A program made the translations under genes and the position numbers. 64,000 nt of DNA, taken from Rhizobium sp. BK313 (GTDB taxonomy: Bacteria > Pseudomonadota > Alphaproteobacteria > Rhizobiales > Rhizobiaceae). Below the pieces are notes generated by a model, which did not search any database, had not been told where the DNA came from, and saw nothing but the letters and a program-made list of their open reading frames with translations. The stretch is from positions 248,001-312,000 of the forward strand of contig NZ_JACHZQ010000001.1 in NCBI RefSeq assembly GCF_014193655.1, in the 5' to 3' direction. Below are positions 25,947-34,344 of the stretch, piece by piece. Each line of letters opens with the position of its first letter. Within the stretch, counting starts at the first letter, position 1.

Positions 25947-26354
25947 ATGAGGAAGAGCTATGGAGGAGGTTGCCATTGCGGTGCCGTCCGTTTCGAGGCG
26001 ACGGTGGACATCAGCGCCGGCACGGGGAAATGCAATTGCTCGGTCTGCGCGAAACCGCGTCTCTGGACCGTCGACGTTCGTCCCGATGCGTTTCGATTGA
26101 TCGCGGGCGAAGCTGAATTGATCGACTATCAATTCAATTCGAAAGTCGCGCATCATTTGTTTTGCAGGAACTGCGGCGTGCATGCCTTCGAATGGGTCGA
26201 TGTTCCCAAATTGACCGGCGAAAAATATTTCAACGTGAACGTCGCCTGCCTCGACGGCGTCGATATCGACGAACTGATGGCTGCGCCGGTCACTTATTAT
26301 GATGGGCGCAATGATGCCTGGGAGCGCGCGCCCGCGGAGGCGCGACATCTATAG
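25947..26354 (+). CDS. GFA-family zinc protein
   Basis: A 135-residue protein of the glutathione-dependent formaldehyde-activating (Gfa/CENP-V) fold. The zinc ligands are visible: CHCG near residue 9, CNCSVC near 29 and CRNCG near 73. Many members of the family have no proven formaldehyde role, so the activity is open. It is a single gene, convergent with the VOC-family gene. Confidence 0.9.
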   Translation: MRKSYGGGCHCGAVRFEATVDISAGTGKCNCSVCAKPRLWTVDVRPDAFRLIAGEAELIDYQFNSKVAHHLFCRNCGVHAFEWVDVPKLTGEKYFNVNVACLDGVDIDELMAAPVTYYDGRNDAWERAPAEARHL

Positions 26355-26407
26355 GCCGGCTTGAAACGCGTCCGCCTGACCGTCGGCTCCTCGATTTGCC
26401 GTAGCCC

Positions 26408-26785
26408 TCACTCGCCGGTCTTGAAATAGGCTTCGAGGCGATAGCCGTCGGGGTCGATAATGAAGGCTGCATAATAGAACTGGCTGTAGTCCGGCCGGAT
26501 ACCTGGCTTGCCGTTGTCTTCACCGCCATTGGCGATCCCAGCGGCGTAGAAGGCGTCAACCGCCGCCTGGCTCGGCGCGACGAAGCAGAAATGCAGGCCG
26601 GAACCGCGATCCGCCGGGACCGGCCTCTCCACCTGGCTTACCCAGAACTGTGCACGTTCCGCGCCATAGCCGATCGTGCCGTCGAAGTTCGACAGCCGCT
26701 CATAGCCGAGCGGCGTTAGCGTCGCATCATAGAATTGTCGCGCTCTTTCCAGGCTTTTGACGCCAATCGAGATGTGATCGAACAT
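26408..26785 (-). CDS. VOC/glyoxalase-family protein
   Basis: A 125-residue vicinal-oxygen-chelate protein: FDHISIGVKSLERARQFYDATL at the start (split by the usual beta-alpha pattern), GSGLHFCFVAPSQAAVDAFY in the middle and YYAAFIIDPDGYRLEAYF at the end. The His, Glu and related positions could bind a metal. The substrate is unknown. The ATG at 26785 has AGGAG ten bases upstream and gives normal length. Confidence 0.9.
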   Translation of the reverse strand: MFDHISIGVKSLERARQFYDATLTPLGYERLSNFDGTIGYGAERAQFWVSQVERPVPADRGSGLHFCFVAPSQAAVDAFYAAGIANGGEDNGKPGIRPDYSQFYYAAFIIDPDGYRLEAYFKTGE

Positions 26786-27215
26786 AAAACGCAAACTCCT
26801 ATTGTCCGCTTCCACGGCTTCATGCCTGCCAGGGCTGAGAGTACGTTACCTCTTCAAATTCCAATGGCTTTGGCGTTGGTTCCAACCATCTTTCAACGAC
26901 CGTTCGAAGTCAATGAAGAGTGCCCGGCGCCCATTTGGAATATTGAGCATGGCGCGCCTTCGATTCTCGACATTCGGCAGGTTGCCCGCGTGTATGCAGA
27001 ATTGATAGGGTGGTTGTGCTGACGGCTTTCGACGAATTGGAGGCTTTGGCGGGGCGTTCGATCGATCCGCTTCGCCCCCCTGATCGAGTTGGAATCTCAG
27101 CCACGCATTTTTTTCAAATCGTCTGTCGATTTCCGAGGGGTTGCTTCGTCGTCGTATTGAGCGAGACAATTCAGCGGCAATGGCGCCAGCGGCTCGCCTC
27201 GAAAGGAATGGTCAA
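26786..27215. other. 430-bp stretch without a convincing gene
   Basis: Open frames on both strands here have no good ribosome site and no family-like sequence. The region holds the upstream sequences of the divergent VOC gene and YCII gene. No clear operator seen. Confidence 0.5.
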
Positions 27216-27608
27216 ATGCGTTTCATGTCTATCATCACTTCCGCCCAAATCGGCATGCCGACGCCGGAACTCATGGAAGCCATGGGTAAGCTCGCCGACC
27301 GCGAGATCAAGGCCGGCCGCATGATCGACACCGCTGGACTTATGCCGATGGAAACCGGAGCCCGCGTCAGTATCAAGGACGGAAAGCTCGTCATCGTCGA
27401 CGGCCCGTTCGTCGAGGCCAAGGAAGTGGTCGGCGGCTACGCGATCTTCGAATTTCAGAACAAGGAGGAGGCACTGGCGCTGACCGTCGAATTCATGCAG
27501 CTCCACATCGATTACATGCCGGGCTGGGAAGGGACGTGCGAGGTTCGTCCGTTCTTCACGCCGGATATGGAGAACGTATGCAAACCGCACTCGGCTGCGG
27601 TCGCGTGA
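27216..27608 (+). CDS. YCII/DGPF-domain protein, sigma-factor partner
   Basis: A 130-residue YCII-related protein. It has the family features MRFMSIITSAQ, ELMEAMGKLADREIKAGRM, VDGPFVEAKEVVGGYAIFE and a final EVRPF segment. AAGGA precedes the ATG. Genes of this family stand next to ECF sigma factors of the TPR-tailed group, and here the sigma gene begins 31 bases downstream. A role as a sensor or enzyme linked to that sigma factor is inferred from this known pairing. Confidence 0.9.
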   Translation: MRFMSIITSAQIGMPTPELMEAMGKLADREIKAGRMIDTAGLMPMETGARVSIKDGKLVIVDGPFVEAKEVVGGYAIFEFQNKEEALALTVEFMQLHIDYMPGWEGTCEVRPFFTPDMENVCKPHSAAVA

Positions 27609-27639
27609 GGCGAATAGCCGAAAGCGGGGGCGGGCGGCC

Positions 27640-28908
27640 GTGACGGCCGCCGATGCCCATCGCACGATCCTGGCCGTCTGGCGGATCGAGCAGCCCAGGC
27701 TGATCACCAGCCTGGCAAGGATGCTGCGCGACGTGCCGTTGGCCGAAGACCTGACACAAGAGGCGTTGTTGGCGGCCCTTGAACGGTGGCCCGAGACCGG
27801 CGTTCCTGAAAGACCCGGCGCATGGCTCATGGCGACCGCCAAGCGCCGGGCGCTGGATCAGCTGCGCCGCCGGCAGATGCTCGAGCGCAAGCATAACATG
27901 ATCGCCCGGGATATGGACGAGGAGCAGCAGGCCATGCCCGATCTGGACGCTGCCCTCGACGACGACATAGGCGACGAGCTGCTCCGTCTCGTCTTCACCG
28001 CCTGTCATCCGTTGCTATCGCGGGAGGCTCGTGTCGCCCTGGCGTTGCGCATGATTTGCGGTTTGACGACAGAGGAGATCGCAAGGGCTTTTTTGCTGCC
28101 CGAGGCTACGATCGCCCAGCGCATCGTACGCGCCAAACGAACCCTTTCGCAATCGGGGCTGGCCTATGAGACACCCTGCGGCGAGGAGATCGCACAACGG
28201 CTCGCCTCCGTGCTGGAGGTCGTCTATCTGATTTTCAACGAAGGCTATACCGCAGCGCACGGCCAGGACTGGCTGCGGCCGCAACTCTGCAACGAAGCGC
28301 TGCGCATGGGCCGCGTCCTGACCTCCATCGCGCCAAACGAACCCGAAGCGCATGCGCTGCTGGCGCTAATGGAACTGAACGCCTCACGCACTGCGGCGCG
28401 TACGGACGCAGCGGGCGAGCCGATCCTGCTATTGGAACAGAACCGCGCCCTTTGGGATCAGCTTCAGATCCGGCGGGGACTGCGAGCACTTGCGCGGGCG
28501 CGGGACCTTGGCGGTGCGGGCGGTGCTTACGCACTGCAGGCGGCAATTGTCGCCTGCCACGCGGAAGCTCGGACGGCGGACGCGACCGATTGGTCACGCA
28601 TTGCCGGGCTTTATGGAGAGCTGGCGGCGATTGTGCCTTCGCCGATTATCGAACTCAATCGCGCGGTCGCGGTGGGCATGGCGGAAGGGCCGGAGGCGGG
28701 GCTGGCAATTGTCGATCGGCTCGCAGACGAGCCGGCGCTCAGGGGGTATCATCTGCTGCCGAGCGTTCGGGGCGATCTGCTCCAGAAGCTCGCTCGCTAC
28801 GGGGAGGCGAGAGCCGCTTTCGAGGCGGCCGTTGCACTGGCAGGAAACCAGCGGGAGCGTGATCTGCTGATGCGGCGTGCCGCCGAGGCGGCAGCGCTGT
28901 CGTCATGA
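27640..28908 (+). CDS. ECF sigma factor with C-terminal TPR-like extension (ECF42-like)
   Basis: A 422-residue sigma factor with a GTG start. Region 2 includes DVPLAEDLTQEALLAALERWP and AWLMATAKRRALDQLRR. Region 4 includes RMICGLTTEEIARAFLLPE and AQRIVRAKRTL. The remaining 230 residues are helical and TPR-like (NEPEAHALLALMELNAS, LRALARARDLGGAGGAY, ARYGEARAAFEAAV), as in the ECF42 group, which lacks a classical anti-sigma factor. It is paired with the YCII protein just upstream. Its target promoters are unknown. Confidence 0.93.
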   Translation: MTAADAHRTILAVWRIEQPRLITSLARMLRDVPLAEDLTQEALLAALERWPETGVPERPGAWLMATAKRRALDQLRRRQMLERKHNMIARDMDEEQQAMPDLDAALDDDIGDELLRLVFTACHPLLSREARVALALRMICGLTTEEIARAFLLPEATIAQRIVRAKRTLSQSGLAYETPCGEEIAQRLASVLEVVYLIFNEGYTAAHGQDWLRPQLCNEALRMGRVLTSIAPNEPEAHALLALMELNASRTAARTDAAGEPILLLEQNRALWDQLQIRRGLRALARARDLGGAGGAYALQAAIVACHAEARTADATDWSRIAGLYGELAAIVPSPIIELNRAVAVGMAEGPEAGLAIVDRLADEPALRGYHLLPSVRGDLLQKLARYGEARAAFEAAVALAGNQRERDLLMRRAAEAAALSS

Positions 28909-28942
28909 TGGTATTCGCAAGTCGAAACTGTCTGATCGCGGA

Positions 28943-28968
28943 TACCCGCACCCAAAACGGTGCGGGTA
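28943..28968. terminator. Hairpin between convergent sigma-factor and MFS genes
   Basis: TACCCGCACC and GGTGCGGGTA form a perfect 10-bp stem with loop CAAAAC, flanked by a further CGCG on each side. It lies between two convergent genes and probably ends transcription in both directions. Confidence 0.6.
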
Positions 28969-28981
28969 CTCGCGACGCCGG

Positions 28982-30382
28982 CTATTCCGCCGCCTGGTAG
29001 GCATTCGAACGTGATGTCGATGTCCTTGGTCCCACGGCAGCCAGCAATGTGACCGCGGCAGCCAGTATGGCAATGAAGGCAGTACCGGCGATATAGGGGT
29101 TCCAGCCGAAGCTCGGCGCGGCGCTGAAGACCGCCGATGCCGCCGCCAGGATGATGCCACCGCCGATCTGGAAAGAGGCGAACAGCATGCCTGAAGCCAG
29201 GCCGGACTGTTCTTCGCTGACGTCAGACAGTGCGGCGACCTGGATCGACGGATAGGTCATCGCATAGCCGACGCCGAGCAGCAGCTGCGAGATGGCGACG
29301 AGCACAATCGTATCGATCTGGCCGGCCGACAATACCCAGAAGAGATAGCTGATTGCCTGCAGCCCGACGCCGAACGTCATCAGCAAGGTCGTGCCGCGAT
29401 TCTGCCCGACCGTGGCGAAGCGAGGCGCGAGGAACATCACGCAGACGCCGCCGAGAGCGAAGGCGAAACCGGTGGCGAATGCCGACCAGCCGACGACCGT
29501 CTGGTAATAGAGCGTCGCGATGAACTGGAAGCCGACATAAGCCCCCTGGAACAGTGCGGCGATGGCATTGGCATGGCTGAGCTTGGCGCGGCGGAACATG
29601 GCAAGCGGCACCATCGGATCGTGATGGCGGGACTCTACGAGCAGGAACAGCAGGATCAGGATCAGCGCTGCAACGAGCGATCCCCAGGTTGCGAATGCCT
29701 GCCAGCCATCGGCTGCGGCATTGGTGACGCCGAAGACGAAGAGCAGCAGGCCTGGGGTGATCGTCAGGGCACCGGCCCAGTCGAAGCGGGCGCGCGCGCC
29801 GCTTCGCTTGTGATCGGCGGGCAGGACGAGCGGGGCAACGATGAGCGCCAAGATGGCGACCGGTGCACCCATGACCAGGGTCGCGCGCCAACTGATGATG
29901 GTTGCCGCACCACCCAGCACCATGCCGAGCACGAAGCCGGCAGCACCGGTGGAAGAGAATACGCCGAGCGCCTTGGCGCGGGCGCTGCCTTCTCCGAAGA
30001 CGGAGAGCAGCAATGCAAGGGCTGCCGGTGCGGTGAATGCGGCGGCAATGCCCTTGATCAGGCGTGCGGCGATCAGGGTCGGCGCGCTATCGACGAAGCC
30101 GCCGGCAATGCTGGCGGCGGCAAATACGCCGAGCGACCAGAGAAACACGCGGCGGTGGCCGAAGAGATCGGCAACGCGGCCGCCGAGCAGCAGGAAGCCG
30201 CCATAGCCGAGCACATAGGCGCTGACGGCCCATTGCAGCGAGGTCGCCTGCATGCCGAGTTCTTTCTGGATTGCGGGCAGGGCCACCCCAATGGTGGAGA
30301 CGTCCATGGCGTCCAGGAAGTTGGCGGCGCAAAGCAGCAGCAACGCCAATCCGGCCCCGCTTCGGGTAGTGGAAGAAGTCAT
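28982..30382 (-). CDS. MFS drug-efflux transporter (DHA2-like)
   Basis: A 466-residue major facilitator with about 14 membrane segments. The antiporter motif after helix 1 is ANFLDAMDVSTIGVALPAI, and the loop 2-3 motif is GGRVADLFGHRRVF. Motif C-like sequence STGAAGFVLGMVLGG is present. These are marks of H+-coupled drug exporters of the EmrB/QacA branch. It is divergent from a LysR regulator, which probably controls it. Confidence 0.88.
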   Translation of the reverse strand: MTSSTTRSGAGLALLLLCAANFLDAMDVSTIGVALPAIQKELGMQATSLQWAVSAYVLGYGGFLLLGGRVADLFGHRRVFLWSLGVFAAASIAGGFVDSAPTLIAARLIKGIAAAFTAPAALALLLSVFGEGSARAKALGVFSSTGAAGFVLGMVLGGAATIISWRATLVMGAPVAILALIVAPLVLPADHKRSGARARFDWAGALTITPGLLLFVFGVTNAAADGWQAFATWGSLVAALILILLFLLVESRHHDPMVPLAMFRRAKLSHANAIAALFQGAYVGFQFIATLYYQTVVGWSAFATGFAFALGGVCVMFLAPRFATVGQNRGTTLLMTFGVGLQAISYLFWVLSAGQIDTIVLVAISQLLLGVGYAMTYPSIQVAALSDVSEEQSGLASGMLFASFQIGGGIILAAASAVFSAAPSFGWNPYIAGTAFIAILAAAVTLLAAVGPRTSTSRSNAYQAAE

Positions 30383-30477
30383 CGGGATCGTTCCTTTCTA
30401 TGCTGCCGCCTCTTGGGAGGCTGAGAGCGGCAGGGAACGAGAAAATGTACAGCTTCGAACCCTATTGCAAATTGATA

Positions 30478-30497
30478 GTAACCATGTCAGGTATTAC
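30478..30497. promoter_or_regulatory. Candidate LysR-type binding site
   Basis: GTAACC and GGTATTAC form an imperfect inverted repeat of LysR (T-N11-A) form, directly before the LysR gene in the 120-bp region it shares with the MFS gene. Confidence 0.3.
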
Positions 30498-30502
30498 TGG
30501 CG

Positions 30503-31498
30503 ATGATGAATGATGCCACACTTCGAAAGATCGACCTCAATCTGTTGCTCGCCTTTTCCGTGCTCATGCAGGAAAGGAATGTGAGCCGTGCTGCCGAGCG
30601 CTTGCTGCTCGGCCAGCCCGGCCTGTCTGCTGCGCTGCGCCGGTTGCGCGAGACACTTGACGACGAATTGTTTGTGCGTGTTGGGCGCGGTTTGCAGCCG
30701 ACGCCGCGCGCTCTTTCCATTGCTCCCGCCATCGAAGACGCGCTTTCGGGTATCGAACGCGCCATCCGTCCACCGACCGCCTTCGACCCGGCAAGCTGGC
30801 AAGGCGAGTTCCGCATCGGTATGTGCGACAATCTCGAATCGGCCTTTTTCGGTCCGCTGATCGCGCGATTGCGCCTGATGGCGCCGGGTTCGCGCTTGAT
30901 CGGCGTGGCTTTTGACAAGCGCGACGCGGCGCGTTTGCTGGATGAGGGTGCGTATGATTTCAGTGTCTCGGTGCACGAGGAGCCGGCGTCCTGGCATATT
31001 CGCGCACCGTTGTTCGAGCAGGCATCGGTCTGTATCTACGACCCTCAGCAGTTAAGGCTCACAGCGCCGCTCAGCCTCGAGGATTTCGCCGCGGCCGCTC
31101 ATGTCACCGTGTCCTTTGAGGGCAATACATCCAGCAATGTCGATGTCTCTCTGGCCCGCACCGGCCATCGCCGCCAGGTGGTGGCAACCGTGCCCCGCTT
31201 TTCGGCCTTGCCGACGGCTTTGCGGGCAATGCCGGCCATCGCCACGATCCCGGAATCGATTGCGCGCTGCATGGCTCAGCTTCATGACCTGACCATTTCG
31301 GAACCGCCGCTCGATCTGCCGGCCGAACAGGTGACGATGCTCTACCGGCGTGTCGACCGGACCGACAGCCGGGCCGTGTGGTTCCGCCGACTGTTCGTGG
31401 AAATCGCGGCAGAGGCATTGGAAGCTTCCGGATGCCGCATGGGTGTTTCCACCGCCGCCTGCTGCTTCGATCAGGTTCATTTGGCCGAGGCGGTATGA
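30503..31498 (+). CDS. LysR-family transcriptional regulator
   Basis: A 331-residue regulator. The N-terminal helix-turn-helix is at about 8-67, with LNLLLAFSVLMQERNVSRAAERL followed by GQPGLSAALRRLRETLDDELFVRVG split over two helices. The effector domain follows from about 95. This subclass (NodD/NahR-like start DLNLLLAF) typically controls a divergent gene, here the MFS pump. The downstream acetyltransferase gene overlaps its stop (ATGA). Confidence 0.93.
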   Translation: MMNDATLRKIDLNLLLAFSVLMQERNVSRAAERLLLGQPGLSAALRRLRETLDDELFVRVGRGLQPTPRALSIAPAIEDALSGIERAIRPPTAFDPASWQGEFRIGMCDNLESAFFGPLIARLRLMAPGSRLIGVAFDKRDAARLLDEGAYDFSVSVHEEPASWHIRAPLFEQASVCIYDPQQLRLTAPLSLEDFAAAAHVTVSFEGNTSSNVDVSLARTGHRRQVVATVPRFSALPTALRAMPAIATIPESIARCMAQLHDLTISEPPLDLPAEQVTMLYRRVDRTDSRAVWFRRLFVEIAAEALEASGCRMGVSTAACCFDQVHLAEAV

Positions 31499-32013
31499 GC
31501 CTTCGAGAAATTCGACACACCAAACGTCTGCTTTTGCGAATGCCTGCAGAAGTGGATCTCGATTTCGTCACCGCGCTCTTTGCCCGCCGGGAACTCGTCG
31601 CGCATCGGCCTGATCCGACGCCGGATACTCCTGAAGAGAGTGCCCGACGTCTCTCTCGTGACATGGATCACTGGCACAATCATGGTTTTGGACGCTGGGC
31701 TGTCGAGGTGGACGGTCGGCTGATCGGCTTTGGCGGCGTGACGGTGTCGAAGGAGTTTGATGGTCTCAACCTTTCCTATCATCTGCACCCGGATAGTTGG
31801 GGGTACGGCTTTGCGACCGAATTGGTGAAGGAGGCTTTGGCCTTTTCATTCAACGACTTGCGTGCGGAACGGGTGATCGGCCTCGTCCGTTCAGTCAATG
31901 CCGCCTCCAGGCATGTTCTGGAAAAATGCGGCTTCACTTTCGAACGCGAAGTCATGTTGCACGGCGCGCCGACCAATCTCCTTGTACTCGACGCATCCCA
32001 TCAAATGGTATGA
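31495..32013 (+). CDS. GNAT-family N-acetyltransferase
   Basis: A 172-residue acetyltransferase of the RimJ/RimL type: REIRHTKRLLLR at the start, the acetyl-CoA region LHPDSWGYGFATELVKEAL and the family end VNAASRHVLEKCGFTFERE. Its ATG overlaps the lysR stop by four bases, so the two are translationally coupled. The substrate is unknown; it may modify the same compound that the MFS pump exports. Confidence 0.92.
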   Translation: MSLREIRHTKRLLLRMPAEVDLDFVTALFARRELVAHRPDPTPDTPEESARRLSRDMDHWHNHGFGRWAVEVDGRLIGFGGVTVSKEFDGLNLSYHLHPDSWGYGFATELVKEALAFSFNDLRAERVIGLVRSVNAASRHVLEKCGFTFEREVMLHGAPTNLLVLDASHQMV

Positions 32014-32140
32014 TCTCCAAATGGCTGTTATCCTGCCCATATGGGCGTAGACGAATTGCAGGCTCTTCTTTTTGCGCGTCCCATTCCACAATGGGTACGA
32101 TAATTCGCGCCACGCGTGAGAGTGCAAAGGGGAGACCGCG

Positions 32141-33247
32141 ATGACGGAAACTCGTCTGACAGGGGAAGACGCGCCCAATGCGAGCGTTGGTCAAAACGTG
32201 ATCTCCGGTTCCGGTGCCGGACATCTCGCCCTGGTTCCCACGTGGCTGCCGTTGGATGTTGCCCCCGCCGCGAACGTCAATTCCGCTGGAAGCGGCGGCG
32301 ACGGAATTGCGACCGGCCTGATCAGCAGCAATCCCTTGGCCATCTTCGTGCCATCCAACGCAGCATTGGCCGGTCCTCATTCGACAGTGAATGCCTACCA
32401 GGGCAATGATGCGTTTATGAATCAACACGTTACCGAACTGTCCGGTATCGGCGGCAATGGCGGAAGCGGCAATGTCGCGATTGGCGGAACTGGCGCTACC
32501 GTCAGTCATGCCGGAAGCGGTGGTAACGGCTTGTTTTTCGGCGGTATCGTGAGCTCGGATGTTGCCGTTTTCGCTCCGGTGAATACCGCCGTCGCCGGCG
32601 GCCCGGGTTCGGTGGCTCATTCGGAACAGGTGAACAACGCTGCATTTCTGCAAGGCGCAACCCAGATCGGCGGCATTGGCGGCTCGGGTGGCGACCATAA
32701 CGTGGCTGCCGGGGGCGGGTCCTTCGAGAGTGCCGCTACACACTCTGGAAATTCTCTCATTCTCACCGGCGACAACTATGCGGGCCATGGCGGCGACGGC
32801 CACTTTATAGGCAGCATGATCGATGTGAATCTCGCCATTTTCTCGCCAATCAACATCGCGGTCGGTGCTGCCGGCGGCTCGGCGGAAGCCCATCAGACAA
32901 ACAACGCGATTTTCGACCAGGGCGGTGTCCAGATTGCGGGTATCGGCGGTGATGGCGGTGGATTCAACATGTCGTCGGACACGATCTTCACTGGAAACAG
33001 TGTGGGCGGCGGTGGCGGACACGGATCCGCGAACGGTAGTTTGGTCGACGTCAGCATTGGATATTTTCATCCCATCAACATCGCCGTTCCTGCCGGCGGC
33101 ACGGCCGATGCCCAGCAGATCGACCATGTCCTCACCGATCAGCATACGCTGCAATTGGCAGGCATCGGCGGCCATGGCGGCGAGGGCAACCTGACGGATG
33201 CCCATTCGGCCCTCGTCGACGATATCCTCAACTTCCTGCACAGCTAG
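32141..33247 (+). CDS. Glycine-rich four-repeat protein, probable type I secretion substrate
   Basis: A 368-residue protein with AAGGGGAG before its ATG. It has no N-terminal signal peptide and no cysteine. About four repeats of 75-90 residues start near 51, 126, 216 and 291. Each runs GGxG, then a hydrophobic strand such as DVNLAIFSPINIAV, then a Q-x-x-N-A-F segment, and ends in GIGGxGGxGN (near 102, 178, 267 and 341). It ends in DILNFLHS, hydrophobic with hydroxyl residues as in type I secretion signals. The repeats are not the calcium-binding RTX nonapeptide. A second glycine-rich protein and a type I exporter follow on the same strand. I do not recognise a named family; an extracellular or surface role is inferred. 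Confidence 0.75.
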   Translation: MTETRLTGEDAPNASVGQNVISGSGAGHLALVPTWLPLDVAPAANVNSAGSGGDGIATGLISSNPLAIFVPSNAALAGPHSTVNAYQGNDAFMNQHVTELSGIGGNGGSGNVAIGGTGATVSHAGSGGNGLFFGGIVSSDVAVFAPVNTAVAGGPGSVAHSEQVNNAAFLQGATQIGGIGGSGGDHNVAAGGGSFESAATHSGNSLILTGDNYAGHGGDGHFIGSMIDVNLAIFSPINIAVGAAGGSAEAHQTNNAIFDQGGVQIAGIGGDGGGFNMSSDTIFTGNSVGGGGGHGSANGSLVDVSIGYFHPINIAVPAGGTADAQQIDHVLTDQHTLQLAGIGGHGGEGNLTDAHSALVDDILNFLHS

Positions 33248-33249
33248 AG

Positions 33250-33273
33250 GCGTGTGTTCGCAGGAACACACGC
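33250..33273 (+). terminator. Hairpin after the first glycine-rich gene
   Basis: GCGTGTGTTC and GAACACACGC form a perfect 10-bp stem with loop GCAG, starting three bases after the stop. There is no U-run, so it may be an RNA-stabilising or partial terminator element. Confidence 0.5.
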
Positions 33274-33386
33274 AGGTCGCTCCAATCCCATTCCAACTCT
33301 CAATGAAGCATTTGTAACGAAAGTATCGTCTCCGTCGTGGAGCCGTGCGCTCGCCATTCTCTTTTTTTGGGAATGACCTGAGAGTG

Positions 33387-33411
33387 GCGGGCAAGATGCT
33401 CTGGATTCAAA
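33387..33411. repeat. Half copy of the GATGCTCTAG-type repeat
   Basis: The sequence GCGGGCAAGATGCTCTGG followed by ATTCAAAA matches one arm and flank of the repeat at 42772-42825 with two changes; the other arm is absent. Confidence 0.5.
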
Positions 33412-33650
33412 AGCCCGGAGCGTCCTTTGTGCGTTGATTTGAACGCAAGACGCTGTGGCGCCTGGGTATAACCATTTGGGATACATCCTCTTTCCCGGCC
33501 ATACCCCACCCAAAGGGGCATCTCCGAATATCCGGCTGGTTCATCGGTTGAATCGCGAGCACTGTTTATGAGCGGTTTTCTTGCCTGGTATTGACATACC
33601 GGGTATCGGGCCGTGGGAGACATCCGGACCGAATAGGAGAGGAGTCAACT

Positions 33651-34220
33651 ATGTCTATTCCACAGATAAATGACACGATCAAACTCAACGATTCCGACGC
33701 GGGCAATGCAAACGCCGGCAATGGCGGTGATGGCTATGGCAAGGGGGATATCCACTACGACCCCAGTGCATACATTAAGAACTCACAGTACGTCGACGGC
33801 GCCCACACTGATCTGCACAATGGCGATCATGTCTGGCAAAAGGCCGACTGGGACGCCGGTGGTGGCGGAGCTGGCGGAGCTGCTCACGCTCAGAACGGCT
33901 TGCTTGCCGTACAGACCGCCTTGGGTGGAGCTGGCGGCAGCGGCACATCGAACGGCAGCCAAGGCTCGCTGAGCGGTGGCGACACGGCAGCCGTTGCGGC
34001 AGACACGACCGCCACGCAATACAACCCGTCGTATGTCATTCAGAGTGGCACCATCCTGTCCGGCGTCGGTGGCGACGGCGGCAATGGCAACACGGCTAAA
34101 GGTGGCGATATCACGGCCGCGTTGGTTCATATGGATACCACAACCACAGCGGTGTCGAACGCTTTCGATCATTTCGACAATACTTTCGGCACCATCGACG
34201 TGCACCACCTCGGTTCATAA
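33651..34220 (+). CDS. Second glycine-rich protein, probable type I secretion substrate
   Basis: A 189-residue acidic protein with a strong ribosome site (AGGAGAGGAG) and no signal peptide or cysteine. It has glycine-rich runs GNGGDGYGKGD near 23, GGGGAGGAAHAQNG near 72, GGAGGSGTSNG near 92 and GVGGDGGNGN near 139. The last matches the GIGGxGGxGN element of the preceding protein. It ends in FGTIDVHHLGS. It lies between the larger repeat protein and the secretion genes, so it is likely exported by the same machine. No known family. Confidence 0.7.
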   Translation: MSIPQINDTIKLNDSDAGNANAGNGGDGYGKGDIHYDPSAYIKNSQYVDGAHTDLHNGDHVWQKADWDAGGGGAGGAAHAQNGLLAVQTALGGAGGSGTSNGSQGSLSGGDTAAVAADTTATQYNPSYVIQSGTILSGVGGDGGNGNTAKGGDITAALVHMDTTTTAVSNAFDHFDNTFGTIDVHHLGS

Positions 34221-34255
34221 TCGATTATGCCAGCCGGCCCGTGGATTCGGGTCCT

Positions 34256-34285
34256 GAGGATCGCCGGTTCCGACTAGCGATCCTC
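34256..34285 (+). terminator. Hairpin before the secretion ATPase gene
   Basis: GAGGATCGC and GCGATCCTC form a 9-bp stem with a 12-base loop, followed by GTATTTAT. It may lower expression of the exporter relative to its substrates. Confidence 0.45.
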
Positions 34286-34344
34286 GTATTTATGACGATT
34301 CGATTAAGCATTCGCCTTGTCATAATCCAGAGTTGCGAGATCTG

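Larger units (their letters stand above)
33248..33650. other. 403-bp stretch between the two glycine-rich genes
   Basis: No convincing gene. It holds a 10-bp hairpin right after the first gene, a half copy of a rhizobial palindromic repeat near 33387, and the leader of the second gene with AGGAGAGGAG before the ATG. Confidence 0.55.

Noticed and set aside
31952..33394. 480-codon open frame on the minus strand opposite the glycine-rich gene
   Set aside because: It is antisense to the repeat gene, has low-complexity repeated composition and no ribosome site; the plus-strand protein has a good ribosome site and orderly repeats.
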